Assembly: GCA_022316685.1 (NCBI GenBank)
Contig: JAKJHU010000039.1
Location: 1,984,001-2,048,000 of the forward strand
Reading direction: 5' to 3'
Length of the DNA: 64,000 nucleotides
From: Progne subis subis
Lineage: Eukaryota > Chordata > Aves > Passeriformes > Hirundinidae
Under the pieces are notes generated by a model. It had not been told where the DNA came from. It saw only the letters and a program-made list of their open reading frames with translations, and made no database searches. The position numbers were made by a program, and so were the translations under genes. Shown one piece after another: positions 49,130 to 61,384 of the stretch (position 1 is the stretch's first letter; the number at the start of each line of letters is the position of its first letter).

Positions 49130-52100
49130 TGACATTTTCAATATCATAAAATATTTTGAAAGCTGTTTCAACCACTTGTTAACTGTAAGCCCCCACTAAA
49201 CAGGAGGATAATGAAGTCTACTAGGAAGACATAGTACCATCACAACAGTCCTTAAAATTCATACCTGTTTGAAGAAGGACAAGAGCTGCAATGCCACCTG
49301 CATTGGTACAGTATTAGAGCACAGTAGCTGACCTCACCTTTCTTTTTGAGACAGAGATGAGCCTACCATTTAGGTAAGATCCTTTACTTTCACCACCTCT
49401 CAGCCAGTAATCAGTTCAACTTCCTAATGCCTCTATGAGGCTCCTGGTGTCATTGCTGAAGCCTGGGCTTTGGAAATGAGGAACTATGGTTTTGAGAAAC
49501 TCTTCTTTAAGACTACACCAAGAATCTAAAGGAAGCCATGGAGGAGCATCACACACAATATGTTTGACCACCAGAACAGCTTTCTTTTCTTGCACAGAGA
49601 AGCACACAGAAGCCAGCAGTGGCAGCAGGAAGATGCATGTACACCTACATACAACTCAATGATACCTAGCAGAAGAGTTGCAATTATTTCCACAGCTGTA
49701 AGAAGATATGCAGAGCAAGTAAGGGTCTCCTTGATTATAAATAACATTATCCTTTTTAGTGGCAGCTTATGCTGCTGTCAAGGCACAGAGGAGCCTATTT
49801 GTCTCTACACTATTTAACATTAATACAATACAGTAAAATTGTATATAATACAATGTACACTACTCTCCATCATGGCTATAAAATACTTGAAAATGGTAAA
49901 AAAAAGGAATTAATCTTCTAGATTAGAGAATACAAAACAGGTAACCTGAGGGAAACTAGGTTTATGTGTGTGTTTGGTAAGAATGAACTGAGGAAGAGCA
50001 TGAGCAGACTTGGTTCGCATGAGTGGATGAAACCAAAAAGAAGACTGAATAGAAAGGAACAGAAATAAATGCAGCTATGAAACTGATTCACATAATATTC
50101 ACTGAGATTATCCATTAATTTTTCACTCCTATTAATAACTATGGTTATGACTTTATTATAAACATCAGTCAAGACCAGGCCTCCATTTCAACAGGTACGT
50201 CAGAAGTTATGCAATTAGTTCTTGAACTTGATCTAATCAGCTTAGAATTACAGTAAAAAAGCCCCGCTCTGGGATATGACATCACAGGGAGGATCTTCTT
50301 GTGATTACTGGCTGCTTTTATACCTGCTTCAGTTTCTTAACCAGTTAGGAAATCCCTGTTTACAGGATTTGTTGCAATTTGGCAGTTATCCACATAACAA
50401 CTTCTCTGTCCTTGTGCAGATTCTTCTTGCCAAGTGTTTGTCTTGGGCTCTTTTAGGCTTTCTCTCCATTAATGCAAAAGCAGCCTTTGTGAGGAGGCAG
50501 TGACGTCAAGTGAGGTGCTCTGAAAAGACACTAACGCTCTTTTTAGAAGGACCACGTCCCAGGATTACTCTTAAACCATTACAAACATCAGTGACCGCGG
50601 GAAGCAATGTCACCCTGCAGTGAATGTGCCATTAGCACTGTCCAGCCCAGGCAGCTGCCTGTTGGCACTGCCCATGTTGCCTGACTGCCCTCTTTGCACA
50701 AAGACTGCTGCTGCCCTCTCACACCCGTGCTACAGTCAGAGGTAAAGTAAAAGGAAATATACACAGCACGTTGTGAGCGTATCTTCAATCAGAGGTTTCC
50801 ACACACACGAGTTTACTTTGGAGAACATGGCATTGAAAGTGGTTTCGTTATTTTGATGGTGTTACACAGGGTTTAGGTGATATAAGGAAAAACATTGATA
50901 CTACTAGCTTCCAACTTTTAAAATCAATAGGCAGAGTAGAATTGTGAGCTTGTTATGAAATTACATAGCAACACGCTCAGATTTAATGAAGCCCCGATTT
51001 AGTACTATAGCTAAAGAGAAGCCTAAAGAGAAGCATAAAGATTTATCTAATGAAAATTCTGATTGAGATTATCTTTTCTTATTATAGAAAACAAACAAAA
51101 ACAAGTAGCTGCAGACTATTCCAGGAAAAGCTTTTTGTAGCCTTGAACTTTTCTAAATACCTATTAGGATATGTCACCAATTCTAAATTCATTTTTTGTC
51201 TTCTAAATGGAGTATTTCTGTTAAACACATGTATGTAGAGCATTTTATATTTTGCTTGTAGCCCATGAGGCAAACAGGCTTCTCTTCCATAGATGTAAAT
51301 TTGCAGTGTAGAAGATATTTTATCTCCTGAAAGATCAGTGAACCCAGGCACTGAGAAAAGGGCCATGCAAGACCAGATTTGCCAGCTGTGCCAGTCCGTG
51401 GCCTGCTGTGACTGCAGTGGCAGCCTCTGGGATCACTGAGTGCAGGGTGTGTGGGACCGTGCACAACAAGGCAGGTATGGGCAGCCACGCTGGAAACGAG
51501 ATCTGCTCTGGGGAATCAACACAACATTCATCCAGCTCTTGTTATAAGTAGCACATGGGGTGAAATGCAGTGGTACTTGGCTGGCAGACAAATCTCTCCA
51601 GAAAGTAACTGCCATAGTTAAATGTTAGAAATGCAGAGCCTGGCATAAAGTTGGCTTCTATGAAATAACTGTGGGACATGAGCATAAAAGCTTTGCCCTC
51701 TTCCAGTGGTCTTGTCTGGTAGACGAAATTTTGGAAAACAAGAACATGGAGAGCCCAGGCATCTCAGCTTGTGATTTTTACTCGTGATGCTGTCAGTAAC
51801 CCCCCCCCATTTTGCTGGTGCCACAAGTAAGCCCTGATGGACAGCTGCAAAGAAATCACATCCTCCAGGCAGATTTAACAGAAACGCTGGATGTATTTAT
51901 GGAAATTTGTGACAGCCACAAAACTGTCTCAGTTTTAAAGCCAGAGATAGAGGCAGTCATATAATGATCAGGGTTCTGTGGTTCTTGAGATGAATACAAG
52001 GCGGTGGTTTTCCTGGTGTAAGAGCTGACGTATCTAATGTGCAAAAAAGGCCTTTCACACCAGCCTGAAAGGACTAGGTTTTCTCACGCAGACATTTCTG

Positions 52101-54574
52101 CTGCCCATGCGAGGCAAAGAGAAAAAAGAAATATCTTTAACTATTTAGTTAGCAATAGAACCATGCAGACCACCCCAAAGAATAACATCCTGAAATTGGG
52201 AATGGTGTTTTCCTGTGACAATGAAAAAAACTATCTGGGTTCCTGTACAGAGTAAAGTGAAATGACAATATCAAAATAAGATCCCTCAATGGCCTCCAGA
52301 AGACAATGATTTGGGGTATGACAATTAAATGCAAACATTACTGTTGACTTAGAAGCCAGATCTCTCAGCCACAGACCTCTTGGTAGAGTGGGGCAGGGAA
52401 AAGCATGGTTCAGTATTTATCGTACCCCTAAGTATTTATTTTAAGCCAATTCTGGGGACATACTCTCAATCCAAATGAGACTTTGGACTGGTCTGGTATC
52501 AGTACTCTTAAATTTTCACTAATAAAGTTCAGACAAACATGCCTAGAAGTTGCAACAGCTATGTATTCATGGTGTGTACCACTTAGACTATAGTTACCTG
52601 ATAACCTCCATAATGAGGGAGAAATTCCTTCTGGTTTATGAGTAAGCCTTATTCCTAACAAACTTAAATGCATATTAGTAGCCTAATTCTTGTTATGACA
52701 CTTACACCATGTACAAACACAACCTTTTTGCTGATACACAAGGAAAAGGTCAATAGCAGGATTATAGGTGATTGCCACAGCTAACCCATAATAAAAGAAT
52801 AAATGCTGTGTTATATGACATATGCAAGTCCTGTATTATACATCCATGTGCAAGACATGGACACTGTGGGTAGCAGTCCCTCTGCACAAAGCAGGGCCAT
52901 TAGGTGTGCAATGCCACAGCTGAAGGAAAGCAAAGTGTACTCGTGCTTGACAGGCAATCTTCCAAAACCAGATTCTGACTCCAGCAGAGCACCAAGACCT
53001 CTGCATCTGGAATTATTTCTATGCCACATTTCAACTTTCTGTCCTTATCTCTGTCTCTCTTAACAACTTTAAATTGTACAGAAATAGTTATTAAAACAAA
53101 CAAATACAAACCACATAAAGAATTGTACTACACTCTCACACTGGTTTTCTCATTCAATGTAATGCTTTTTAACACAGCCTCATTTCTTGTGCTGTGTATC
53201 ACACCATGTGGCATGGCTCCACTAAAAAAATTATTTGCTCTGAGAGAGTGCACATGCACTGGGGAGATAAAAACTCACTGACTCTCTGCTGTGACACTGG
53301 TAACTCGGTCCTGATTCCCAGAGGGAAAATAAAATGTGGTGCTCTCTTGCACACAAAAAAGAAAGGCAACTGGAATGGGGAATGGATGAAGCAGCTCCTC
53401 TAAGACCCTGTCATCTAGCACTGCTTCTTCTGCCTCTTTCTAGCAAAGACCTTCTTCCATATCTGGCTTTGAAAGCAAATCTCCAGTGTTATAGCTTCAA
53501 ACCTGAAGTCAGGTAATCAATCAGCAGCTTGAACTGAAGATACAGGATACAGACTAATAAAAGATAAACAGCTTATATAAATAGCTACAGATTTCTGGAA
53601 GTTCAATTGTCCTTAAGAATGTAAAGATCAACATTTCCAACCATTATAAAATGATGAGAGAGAAATATCCATGATTTTAAGGCCAGAGGCGCACAATTGG
53701 TTATCAGCTCTGCAGGTGGTGATCTTGATGCTAGTGCCTGTCAGGGCAACTTGGAAATTCCCTTGGGCTGGTAACATGCAGAAAACAGTTCAGCTGAGAT
53801 AGAAATGACAGAGAGGGCATTGAAACATCCTTTCACTTTTCTCTGAAGTTTTGTTGTTTTCAAGAAAAGGCGATATCCCTGTGCTAGATACAATGGCAGA
53901 AAACCAAGAATTTAATAGGAATCTCCATGGAAGCAAATATACTTGCTGGTCTTATTTGATACGCAAATGTTCAAATTCACTTCCTTTCCATTTTGTTCCT
54001 GACTTGTTATTTCTTTCTGAGTCAGATATTTGAGCTATTGAGCTTTCTACTTCCTGAGTAACAGCTGAGATTTTTCTCTCTTCACTTCCACTTTCACCCA
54101 TTCCAAGTCCTCAGAAATATTTCAATGGTACTTGTCTATCCTGAAAAGTCTAATTCAAATATATTTCAGTGAAATTTTGACAGAAAAAAAGAAATTATTT
54201 AACAATAAAATATATAATGCTTCTTCTATACTTTTTTTCTTTAAAGCAAGAAGAAAGTTAAAAACTGCAACTGAGAATTAACACCTGAACTTGTTCATCA
54301 AAACGGGCTCTGAACCTTGTTAGCAGTTAAGGTACTTTACACCACAGTAGTCATTTGCTATTTCCACTAATAATAGTAACATGCTATAAACCAAAAGGTA
54401 TTGTTTATATAAAACTCTATTCAAAGCATAATCCAAATTCAAATTTGCATCAATATTTGAAACCATGGCGTCACTTCATACACAGATACCAATTACAATG
54501 CCAGTAACAGGCACATGCTCTCTGCTTTCAAAACTGAACTACTAAAAAGTGCAAAGAAAGGCTGCTATACTCAC

Positions 54575-54647
54575 ACAGATCTGCTTTTCTCAGATTTTTC
54601 ATTCCTATGATTTTCACAAGGAATGAACAGCAGGGACATTCATCACT
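54575..54647 (-). CDS. PLA2G4E-like: Gene B exon 2: start of the C2 domain
   Basis: The exon is 73 nt, with acceptor TTTCTGCAG and donor T|GTGAGT. It encodes SDECPCCSFLVKIIGMKNLR and then KADL, the first C2 beta strand and the start of loop 1. The length and phases match gene C exon 5375-5447 (SPCYLLTVRIIRMRNLQRVD), showing common origin. Confidence 0.88.
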
Positions 54648-55845
54648 CTGCAGAAAAATGAGAAAGTTTTTTACCTGCATTAATGTGACGTTTTTATGCT
54701 TTATAAAACATGCTCTCCCACAAATTCCTGTTGCAATTTTCAAAGCCATGCAGCAAAATTGGAAGATGAACTTCTTGCATTACTTTGGAAGTTAAAATCA
54801 CATCTACATAGAGTTTAAAAAAATTGAGGGAGTATTTCGCTGTCTGTATCTGTCATTGACAGAAGAAATAATTTTTTGTGGTACTGTTTGGTGAGTGAAA
54901 CACCATCAGCACAATGCAGCACACCATGAAAAAAAGCAGGTGCAAGAAAACAGCTTTGAAAGAGACATTAACAAAACTTCCCCACTCAAACCAGATGCTG
55001 GATACTTGCAGAAGGATCATTAGCTGAAATGTCATGTGCAGAAAAGGCAAATAACAGACCTGACTCAAAAGAATTAATAATTCTTGAAGATTTCAGTACC
55101 TGAAACTTTAGCTATTGCTTCATTGAAAGGATTACCTAGTTTCTTTCCCATTCCCTGCTAGCAAAATGACTCCACCAAATTGCTTAAGGTATTTATGTCA
55201 CTCCTCTTCTTTTCCTAGTTAGGAATTGATCCAGGTGAGAAGTCACAAATTCTCCCATCACTCTTGAATTCTGGTAAGCTGACCTTGGTCTGTTTTTTAT
55301 GTCTAACTCCAAAAGAGAAAGGCATGTTTTAATGCCATCTGTCTGGGTTTAGGTTCTGGGTGGAAAAAGTCTCCCCTCACCCCCTACCTCTAAGAAGCCT
55401 CTACTTTTACTCTTGATGCTGTTTCAGTGGTTAAGGGCAAGGGGAAGAGCAGGGAGGACAGTCTCTTTCCTTGCTTTCTGTGCATACTTTCTACACAAAG
55501 ACCATTGCCAGGTTCTGTTCAAAAGGATGAATTTGTAGATCCTTAGTGTTTCTTTGACCAGATTGTTTAGGCATTCACATGTGTTATTTCTTATGCCATG
55601 GGGATGCCCCATTTGAGATCTGCAAGCATCAATGCACATTTATGTGAACACATATCCGTGTATATGGAGAGAAGCTCTATAATCTTCATTATACCACCGG
55701 AGAAGCAGGGCACAGAATAATCAAATAATTTGTTCATAGCAAACAGAAGGTTAATTTCAGAACTGAGAAGGAGACAGAGTATGTTCATTCACTGGAACCA
55801 AACAGTTTTAGGGCTTTCCCTCCCACTTGTGTTCCATCAAACAGA

Positions 55846-55910
55846 CAAACAAAACCAAAACAATCAAACAAAAACAAATGCAAACAAACAAAAAAACAAA
55901 CCAAAGCCAA
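55846..55910. repeat. (CAAA)n low-complexity tract
   Basis: CAAA/ACAAA units, nearly devoid of G and T on the plus strand. Confidence 0.85.
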
Positions 55911-57489
55911 AGACCCCCCACAATCTGAGACAGATCAAGATTTTTTTGTGCATCAGTCATGCACAAATATAAAACTAAGACCATCACTATTAATCACTGT
56001 TTTTGTGACACTTCTGTGTGCATCACTACCTCTAGCACAGCTACCTGGGCACCATATATGTTTATTGTCACAGCTGGCAGATGCTGCACTGTGAAAGAGC
56101 ACAGCTTACATAATGCTTGAGTCAAACCACAGATTCATCCCAAATTCCCAGAAAGCTCCTGTGAGGCACTTCAAAATGGTTCCCAGCCTCTATGTGAATC
56201 GCCCACTGTGGCTGAACTTCACTACCAAGAGTGCCACCGCAAGGCAACTTATACCAGCAAAGGTGTAAGTCATCCTTACATAAATAAGTAAATACATACA
56301 TGAAATTAGAAATAAAAACTCTCAAGTCCTCTTTTCCCAATGAGAATCCCAGCCACAAACCCACCCCAGGCCATCTTCAGCTCCCCTAAAGGATTACCTT
56401 TCACACCCTTACCTCACAAGCACTCCAATATGAGCCCATCCTGCTCCCAGCTGCATACAAGTCAGAGATGGATTGTCACTTCACTGTTAGAGGCAACAGC
56501 TGTGATTCACAAACTCCCTTTGCAAAATTTAAGGAGGCACCTGCTGAGGAGCAAGTGTTTTATCCAAGCCCCACCTTCCTCATTGCATGAAAGGGAAAGT
56601 ATGAAGAGAAAAGGGCAGGGAGTTTGCTGTGTTTATTTGATAGCTGAATACCAGAGGTGTGTGTTTGGGGAAGGCTGTACACACCAAGGTGCCAAGAGTT
56701 TTTAGCAATTCAAGATAAGGGGGTGATAACACATAGCACTCATGCATGGATATCTATGTTCTAGCAGCCTCAGAAGTGAACAAACCAGAGATCATAGTTG
56801 CTACCTGTAGGCACACAGCACCCCAATCAGCAAACAATAGTGTCATAAATGAAATAACTTTAGAAGGCCTTTTCTTCAACCAAATTGTATTTATTTTCCT
56901 TTTCTTGGAGATAGAAGGGCTGAAGTTGCTTACTGGTAGACATTTCCCCAATTTAATTAGTATATTTGTTAGTGGGATATAAATTCCCTTGCTTTCAGAA
57001 GCCTCTTACAAACAAAAAACTTCTGAGTAAGCCAAGACAAAACCCCTCAAATTCTGCAAATTAAGGCACATTAATTCATCTTAAATGTTAATACCCTGAT
57101 ATTTTGAACACAATGCAGTGTCATCTGATTATGATATAAAAATGACACCAAAGTGTTCAAATTTCAGGCAAAAAAAAAAAAAATAAAAAAAATAAAAAAA
57201 ATTGTGCAGCAGCAGATTAATAGCCATTGGCTGGGTCCAGCTACTAACACGCCCAGACATCTGATATTAAACTACTTCAGAACTGCAGAATGTGATGCTG
57301 TATGCTCAGAGTAGCCACAACCTGTCTTCTTCTTCCACCCTCACACATCAGGAAAATACATGATAAAGAGAGTAATTTCTGGCCCTACAACTTTTCTCTG
57401 AATAAAAATTACTTAAGTAAGCAACCATTTTAGGATTAGGAATCTACCCTCAACAACCTTTCAATTAAAGAGATGCGAAAGCTTCAAAT

Positions 57490-57662
57490 GAAGTGTGGCC
57501 AACAGGCTGGAGGAGGGGATTCTGCCCTTCTACCCCGCTCTTGTGAGACCCCACCTGCAGTGCTGCATCCAGCTTTGGAGCCCCCAGGACTGGAAAGATA
57601 TGGACCGGCTGAAGCAAGTCCAGAGGACAGACATGAAGAGGATGAGAAGGCAGGAGCACCTG
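57490..57662 (+). mobile_element. CR1 LINE internal fragment
   Basis: It contains GAGACCCCACCTGCAGTGCT, then CATCCAGCTTTGGAGCCCCC and GGACCGGCTGAAGCAAGTCC. This matches the sense strand of the CR1 3' region; no 3' terminus is present. Confidence 0.85.
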
Positions 57663-57699
57663 TTAATACCAATATATGGAAAAAGATGTTTTCCCCTTA

Positions 57700-57912
57700 G
57701 GAAACATCCCTCCCCCCCAAAACAAACAAACAAACAAACAAAAACCCACAAAAACACACACATGCAAAAAAACCCCCACAAGAACAACAAACACCCCCCC
57801 ACTCACCCTGCCAAAAATGCCACAACCAAAAAAAAAAAAAAAAAAAAAAAAAACACCAAAAAAAAAAAACAAAATCCACCACCAAATCCTCAACAAAAAC
57901 AACCAAACAACA
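57700..57912. repeat. ~200-bp A/C-only tract
   Basis: The segment is (CAAA)n, poly-C, CACA and poly-A, almost free of G and T on the plus strand. It includes an A run of about 27 at 57826-57852. It directly follows the CR1 fragment. The long open frame across it is a composition artefact. Confidence 0.9.
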
Positions 57913-58199
57913 CTGAGAAGCTGTGGTACTTTGATCTTGGCTGGATAGCAGGTGCCCACCAAAGTCACTTTATCATACACACCCCACCCTTTTCAGCTGG
58001 ACAAGAGAGGGAAAAAATGAAAGGCAAGTGGGTTGAGATAAGGGCAGGGAGAGTTCATTCACCAATTTTCATCACAACAAAACAGACTCCACTTGGGGAA
58101 ATCAGTCTATTTTATTACAAAATGAATCAGAACAGGATAATGAGAAATAAAACTTAAATCATAAAACACCTTTTCCACATCCCTTCCTTCTTCTTGGGT

Positions 58200-59215
58200 T
58201 TAATTTTATTCCTGATTTTTGGTACCTCTTCCACCCCAGCAGCTTCACTTTTTCCACCGTGGGGGCCTCCCCCCCACAGAAAACAGTCCTCCGTGAACTT
58301 CTCCAACCTGAGTCCTTCCCAGAGGCAGCAGTTCATCACGAACTGCTCCAGTGTGAGTCCTTTCCATTGGGGTGCAGTCCTTCAGAAACACACCCCTCCA
58401 GCGTGGGTCCCCGCCGGCTCCAGTGTGGACTCCTTTCTCCGTGGGCACACAGGTCCTGCCAGGACCTGCTCCTTCACAGGCTTCCCACAGTGGCACATCC
58501 TCCTCCAGGCACCCACTTGCTCCATGTGGAGTTCTCCAGGGATTGCAGGTGAGTATCTGCTCCACCATGGGCCAACAAGGGTTGAGAGGGACAGCCTGCC
58601 TCACCATGTTCATTTAACAGCCAGTTAAATAGCTATTTAACAATTGTTTAGCACAGGCATCTGGGGAATCTCAGCTCCAAAGTCTAGAACACCTCCTCTT
58701 TCACTGACCTTTGTATCTGCAGGCCTGTTTCTCACATGTTCTCACTCCTCCCTCCCACTGCAATCGATATTGCGCAGGGGGTTTTTTTCCTGTTTTTAAA
58801 GACATTATCCTGGAGACAGTACAACTGCCTGGGCTTGGCCTTGGCCAGAGGTAGGCGAGTCTTGGAGCCAGCTGGCATTGACTCTTGGAGATGGGGGAAG
58901 CTTCTGGCAGCTTCTCACATAGGCCACCCTTGTAGGACTCTACCAAAACCTGGCCATGCAGACCTAACACAGGAGTGTTCAGCTGAGGTAGGGAATGGCT
59001 GGACCACCCTGTGGTGGTGTAACACCAGCCAGAAATTAAGCTCCAAACAAACCACCCCCTCTCCCCCGGTAAAGGAGGGACCAAAAGGAGAGATTTACGG
59101 CTTGAGATAACAATTTACTGAAAGTGAAAAACAATGGGATGAGAAACACAGAGTAACAGCAGAAATATTAATAGCAAAAGTATACAAAAAGAGGTGTTTT
59201 ACCCACAAAAAATGT
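58200..59215 (-). mobile_element. ERVL-like endogenous retroviral remnant (LTR end plus leader region)
   Basis: Read on the minus strand, an LTR-like part with the TTTCAGTAAATTGTTATCTC motif (near 59110-59140) is followed by a leader. The leader is rich in quasi-repeated GTGGGAAGGACTCA / CTGGAGCAGTTC-like units typical of avian ERVL 5' internal sequence. The only open frame (about 122 codons, 58245-58613) lies in the quasi-repeats and has no recognisable retroviral protein motif. It is a degraded, non-coding old copy. Confidence 0.6.
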
Positions 59216-59640
59216 GTTCACTACTGTTGCATCGTGTGGCAACCATGATCATCAAGTCCAGGGAGGTTACAGCTGTCGGCACGGGAACACACCAGACAAG
59301 TCTGTTTTGTTAAGCTCGAGAATTCATTTATTTCCCCCAGGACTGGGGAAGGGGATGAAGACAAAAGAGAGAGAGCAGGGGCAAGGTCCTGGGTATTATA
59401 GGGTGTTCATAGGGGAGGAGTTTTAGGGTTTGGGTCAAGGGAGGAGTTAACACAGTGACCTTAAAACGGGAGCACTCACACACTACCTAACCTTAGTACA
59501 AAGAAGGAAAACAATGGGCCAATCTCTAGGCCTCCTCACCTCTCCTACCCAAGGGTTCTCTCTGCAGGAATTTCCTCCACAGTACATGCTGCAGCACATG
59601 GAGCTGGAGAGAGCCCATCCCAGACATCAGCTATCAAGTG
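59215..59640 (-). mobile_element. Candidate LTR fragment, minus orientation
   Basis: On the minus strand the order is a U3-like region, a TATA-like CCTATAATACCC, then AATAAATGAATTCTCGAGC (poly(A) signal) and a U5-like stretch ending near GTGTTCCCGTGCCGACAG. That is the arrangement of a retroviral LTR. The family is not identified and the ends are uncertain. Confidence 0.4.
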
Positions 59641-59769
59641 CCTCTGCCTGAAGAGAATCTAGTAGTAGTACCAGAACTGGCACTTGAAACAAAACATCTA
59701 GTGTGAACATATAAAACAGTATGTTGATGCCTTAAGTTTTAGCTTTCTTGTTTTTCAGATTCTGTGCTG

Positions 59770-60175
59770 CCTAGGTGTGTAGTTCTGAGCCTCGTATTAA
59801 GTGCTGGTAAACTCTCTTCACTGAGTAGGTAGACAAAACAAGTCTTTTTCCTGCTGATGACCAAGGACAGCTTTCAGCCCCACAGCATAAACAACGGTGG
59901 ACTGAAGGGAGGAACAAGAAGGATGAGACCTCACAACCTGAAGCTGTAATTGGACAATTAAAGCCCAATATGCAAATAGACCAAAACTTATAAAAGTGTA
60001 AGGCCTCGTGACTGGTTAGCCATTTTTCTGACCATTCTTAGTCCACCTTGGGTGTAGTCCTGGTCAGGCTCCTGTCCTGCCCAAGGTGCACTCTTAAAGG
60101 CCTTTCAATAAATACCTACTTTATTCCCTAGCTCCGTCCAGTCTCTGTTTTAGGTCAGCCTTCCTAAGGCATCGA
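59770..60175 (+). mobile_element. Candidate LTR, plus orientation
   Basis: The plus strand contains a TATA-like ACTTATAAAAGTGTAAGG (about 59988), then a pyrimidine-rich R-like region, CAATAAATACCTACTTTATT (poly(A) signal, about 60107) and a CTCCGTCCAGTCTCTG U5-like end. The spacing is typical of an LTR U3-R-U5. No internal retroviral sequence is attached, so it may be a solo LTR. Ends are uncertain. Confidence 0.5.
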
Positions 60176-60723
60176 TGCCAGTGGCTGAGAAGCTACCATT
60201 TCTGGTTCGCTTCAGATCATCTGAGATTTTAGGGTGCATCACAAATTCTGAGATGGGACATACAAAAGGTGAAGCAGGCTGGTACTAGACATCTGCAGAG
60301 AACTGTTTCCATTGTTATAGTAATATGTGTTTTCCAACCAGTCTGAGGCTGGTAAAACCAAGAAGGAGCAGGTGCTCACCATTACCATCAAAAAACTCAG
60401 AGGCAAAATCAAACAGAGGGTTTAAGCCTGACAAAAATGTTCCCAGGAGGAAGTATACTTGAGAATTGAAACTGCACCAGAGCTCCTCAGAGTCTGCAGA
60501 ATTTACAATGTTGATGGAATGCCCAGAACTTTGCAGTCATGAGAGGAGTTTGACAAATACAATGATACCCTCCCTGGCAGGCATTAAGGAGTCAGTCCCA
60601 TTTAGATACCCATTTTGATACCCATTTTGACAGTCCAGGTACCTTAGTTTGAGCTCATGAGTGGCTGCTCAGATAAAACAGTGAGCGGGATTTTAGAATA
60701 TAAGGCAGAAAATGTCTGTGTAC

Positions 60724-60852
60724 CTTGTTGGAAATTTTGTGGAAAGAAGATACTTTTCTACAGCTCTTGCCATCTTGTTTTAGGCCAGGCTCTGAGGGAC
60801 TTCTGTAAGGCTCATCTTGGCTGAGCCTTGACAAACTCCTAGATACCAGCAT
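60724..60852 (-). CDS. PLA2G4E-like: Candidate first coding exon of gene B (N-terminal leader)
   Basis: An ATG at 60850-60852 opens 43 codons (MLVSRSLSRLSQDEPY...) ending in SSFHKISNK at a phase-0 donor, AAG|GTACAC. Phase 0 is what the next exon (54647) requires, and a short, Ser-rich, poorly conserved leader before the C2 domain is normal in this family. Weak points are the non-optimal donor, the C at -3 of the ATG, and no similarity to the gene C candidate. The reading frame stays open upstream to a TGA near 60955. Treat as a hypothesis. Confidence 0.35.
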
Positions 60853-61378
60853 CTGCCTTTCTTTCACAATGCTTCTGTGGGACTTGTAGCTAAAAACCAA
60901 CTTCCTAACAAGCTCCAGATCTAGAAAAGACTTAACTCTTTCTCCAACCTCTACTCACCTCTAAGGAAGAAACACCAGAAGCTCTACATCTCTCTCTGCT
61001 GGACCTTTCTTGGCCTTAAATGTGTTTGGTATGGGATACACTGTGATGCAGTGAACAGAAAATTGGTATCTTACTGCATATCTCCAGTGTTCAATTACCA
61101 TACATCCTACAATCCCCTTCACATGCTCTCTGTTTTCATAATAGCTCAATACACCACCCTGAAAAAGTTCCAGATGATGCTAAGGCAAAATTGCATTTCA
61201 GGGAGACAGCTGCAGAATGTATATGTGATCTGGGGCAGGACACAGTTGCTTGTGAGAGGAAATAGCAGTAGTCCTTCAAAACAAATTTTTAAGTTTGATT
61301 TAATTGATAAAAGTAGATGTCATCCATATCTCTGTTGTCCAACACAACTATGAAAAACTAAGCATCCTTCATAAAATA
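60853..61378. other. Short intergenic interval between gene A and the candidate first exon of gene B
   Basis: About 0.5 kb of ordinary AT-rich sequence with no recognised coding exon or repeat. If the gene B first exon is right, this interval must hold the gene B promoter. I saw no convincing TATA box or CpG-rich stretch in it. Confidence 0.4.
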
Positions 61379-61384
61379 TTTATT
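61379..61384 (-). terminator. Candidate poly(A) signal of gene A (AATAAA)
   Basis: The minus strand reads AATAAA about 470 nt downstream of the gene A stop. A T/GT-rich stretch (GTTTTTCATAGTTGTGTTGG) follows within about 45 nt, the usual layout of a vertebrate cleavage site. A nearer hexamer, GATAAA around 61800, is a rare variant and less convincing. Inference only; no transcript evidence. Confidence 0.5.

Larger units (their letters stand above)
43105..54574. other. 11.5-kb intron of gene B between exons 2 and 3
   Basis: It contains a CR1 end (about 43779-43900), an ERVL-type LTR (48078-48390) and a 22-bp palindrome (49108-49129). No additional cPLA2 exon was found. The moderately GC-rich segment at 47.4-47.8 kb is open for 109 codons on the plus strand but is unrecognised. 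Confidence 0.5.
54648..60723. other. Presumed intron 1 of gene B: repeat-rich
   Basis: The proximal part (54.6-57.4 kb) holds only a CAAA-rich tract (about 55846-55905) and an A-rich tract (57171-57200). From 57.5 to 60.2 kb it is a pile of CR1, low-complexity, ERVL-like and LTR sequence, listed separately. If the exon at 60724-60852 is wrong, part of this interval is intergenic and the true first exon lies elsewhere in it. Confidence 0.45.
23583..60852 (-). other. PLA2G4E-like: Gene B: near-complete PLA2G4E-like cytosolic phospholipase A2 gene, one frameshift
   Basis: Nineteen coding exons (54647 down to 23583) join in continuous phase with GT/AG borders. With the candidate first exon they would encode about 833 residues, near the usual length for mammalian PLA2G4E. 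Domain order: C2 domain (about residues 44-180), a linker, then the lipase-type catalytic domain. That domain has the oxyanion glycine run with its Arg (GGGTRAL, about R357), the nucleophile motif GSSGS (about S385), the catalytic Asp (LADTG, about D668) and a basic tail (EQKRQHKK). The family pairs this Ser and Asp as a dyad acting on membrane phospholipids. The only lesion seen is one extra base at 25416-25419, just after the Asp motif. It shifts the frame and would cut the product to about 675 residues. Chicken is known to carry several PLA2G4E-like tandem genes, which fits this array. Confidence 0.85.

Noticed and set aside
55345..55400. TGTCTGGGTTTAGGTTCTGG resembling the start of an ERVL LTR
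   Set aside because: Only about 20 bp resemble the LTR start and no matching body or end follows, so it is not called.
57495..58157. 220-codon plus-strand open frame
   Set aside because: It crosses a CR1 fragment and an A/C-only tract; the translation is Lys/Asn/Pro low complexity with no protein similarity.
58194..58628. Open frames on both strands in the 58.2-58.6 kb GC-rich segment
   Set aside because: The segment is the quasi-repetitive leader of an ERVL-like remnant; no retroviral protein motif was seen.
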